This document shows, piece by piece, positions 6,188-6,238 of a stretch of DNA of 6,238 bases. The position numbers were made by a program, and so were the translations under genes. This stretch comes from a bacterium (GTDB lineage Bacteria; UBP15; UBA6099; JAJRTR01): positions 1 to 6,238 of the forward strand of contig JAJRTR010000095.1 of the NCBI GenBank assembly GCA_024278215.1, read 5' to 3'. Each line of letters begins with the position of its first letter. Within the stretch, counting starts at the first letter, position 1. Below the pieces are notes generated by a model that was not told the DNA's origin, did not search any database, and saw nothing but the letters and a program-made list of their open reading frames with translations.

Positions 6188-6238
6188 CTGCGTTGTCGGC
6201 ACAAAATCATCCTCAACGTACTCGGCGAGTACGCCTGC
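6188..6238. repeat. Palindromic repeat cut by the window end
   Basis: CGTACTCG-G-CGAGTACG at 6217-6233 is a perfect inverted repeat with 8-base arms around one base, or 7-base arms with a GGC loop if drawn as a hairpin. The flank GGCACAAAATCATCC (6199-6213) would be the outer left arm of a larger inverted repeat whose right arm lies past base 6238. Similar blocks occur as dispersed intergenic repeats in several bacterial lineages, from memory. No coding frame crosses it. Confidence 0.5.

Overview
The window reads as a stretch of chromosome from a Gram-negative bacterium: an outer-membrane TonB-dependent receptor sits next to an inner-membrane Trk potassium system. The phylum cannot be fixed from sequence alone. 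Repeat-like palindromes between the genes fit a repeat-bearing environmental lineage, but that is an inference. Three full-length genes and one fragment account for nearly all coding capacity.

Left end (1-1086). The first ~115 bases have ordinary composition (32 G+C in bases 1-60) and hold no recognisable gene. From about 136 the sequence turns AT-rich (18 G+C in bases 241-300, against 34 in bases 3901-3960) and carries an ORF of about 170 codons. Its C-terminal half matches the end of a SAVED domain, the cyclic-oligonucleotide sensor of CBASS anti-phage effectors. No nuclease or other effector domain is present in frame, there is no Shine-Dalgarno site, and no cyclase gene is visible. It looks like a defence-gene remnant, bracketed by short repeated words. 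Bases 631-1086 are non-coding and contain a tandem 10-mer and an imperfect ~90-base palindrome just upstream of the next gene.

Middle (1087-2946, + strand). A complete TonB-dependent outer-membrane receptor of BtuB-like size and architecture has a signal peptide, TonB box, plug and beta-barrel. No transport or cobalamin genes adjoin it, so the substrate is open.

Right (3086-5953, - strand). trkA (4610-5953) is transcribed first and trkH (3086-4534) second, 75 bases apart. Together they encode a K+ uptake system: the TrkH membrane pore and the cytoplasmic TrkA gating subunit with two RCK modules. A sigma70-like promoter candidate lies about 85-115 bases upstream of trkA. trkH converges on the receptor gene, and a hairpin in the 139-base gap may terminate both.

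Right edge (5954-6238). This is the trkA leader, followed by a short tandem repeat and a GC-rich perfect palindrome that looks like half of a larger dispersed repeat cut by the window end.
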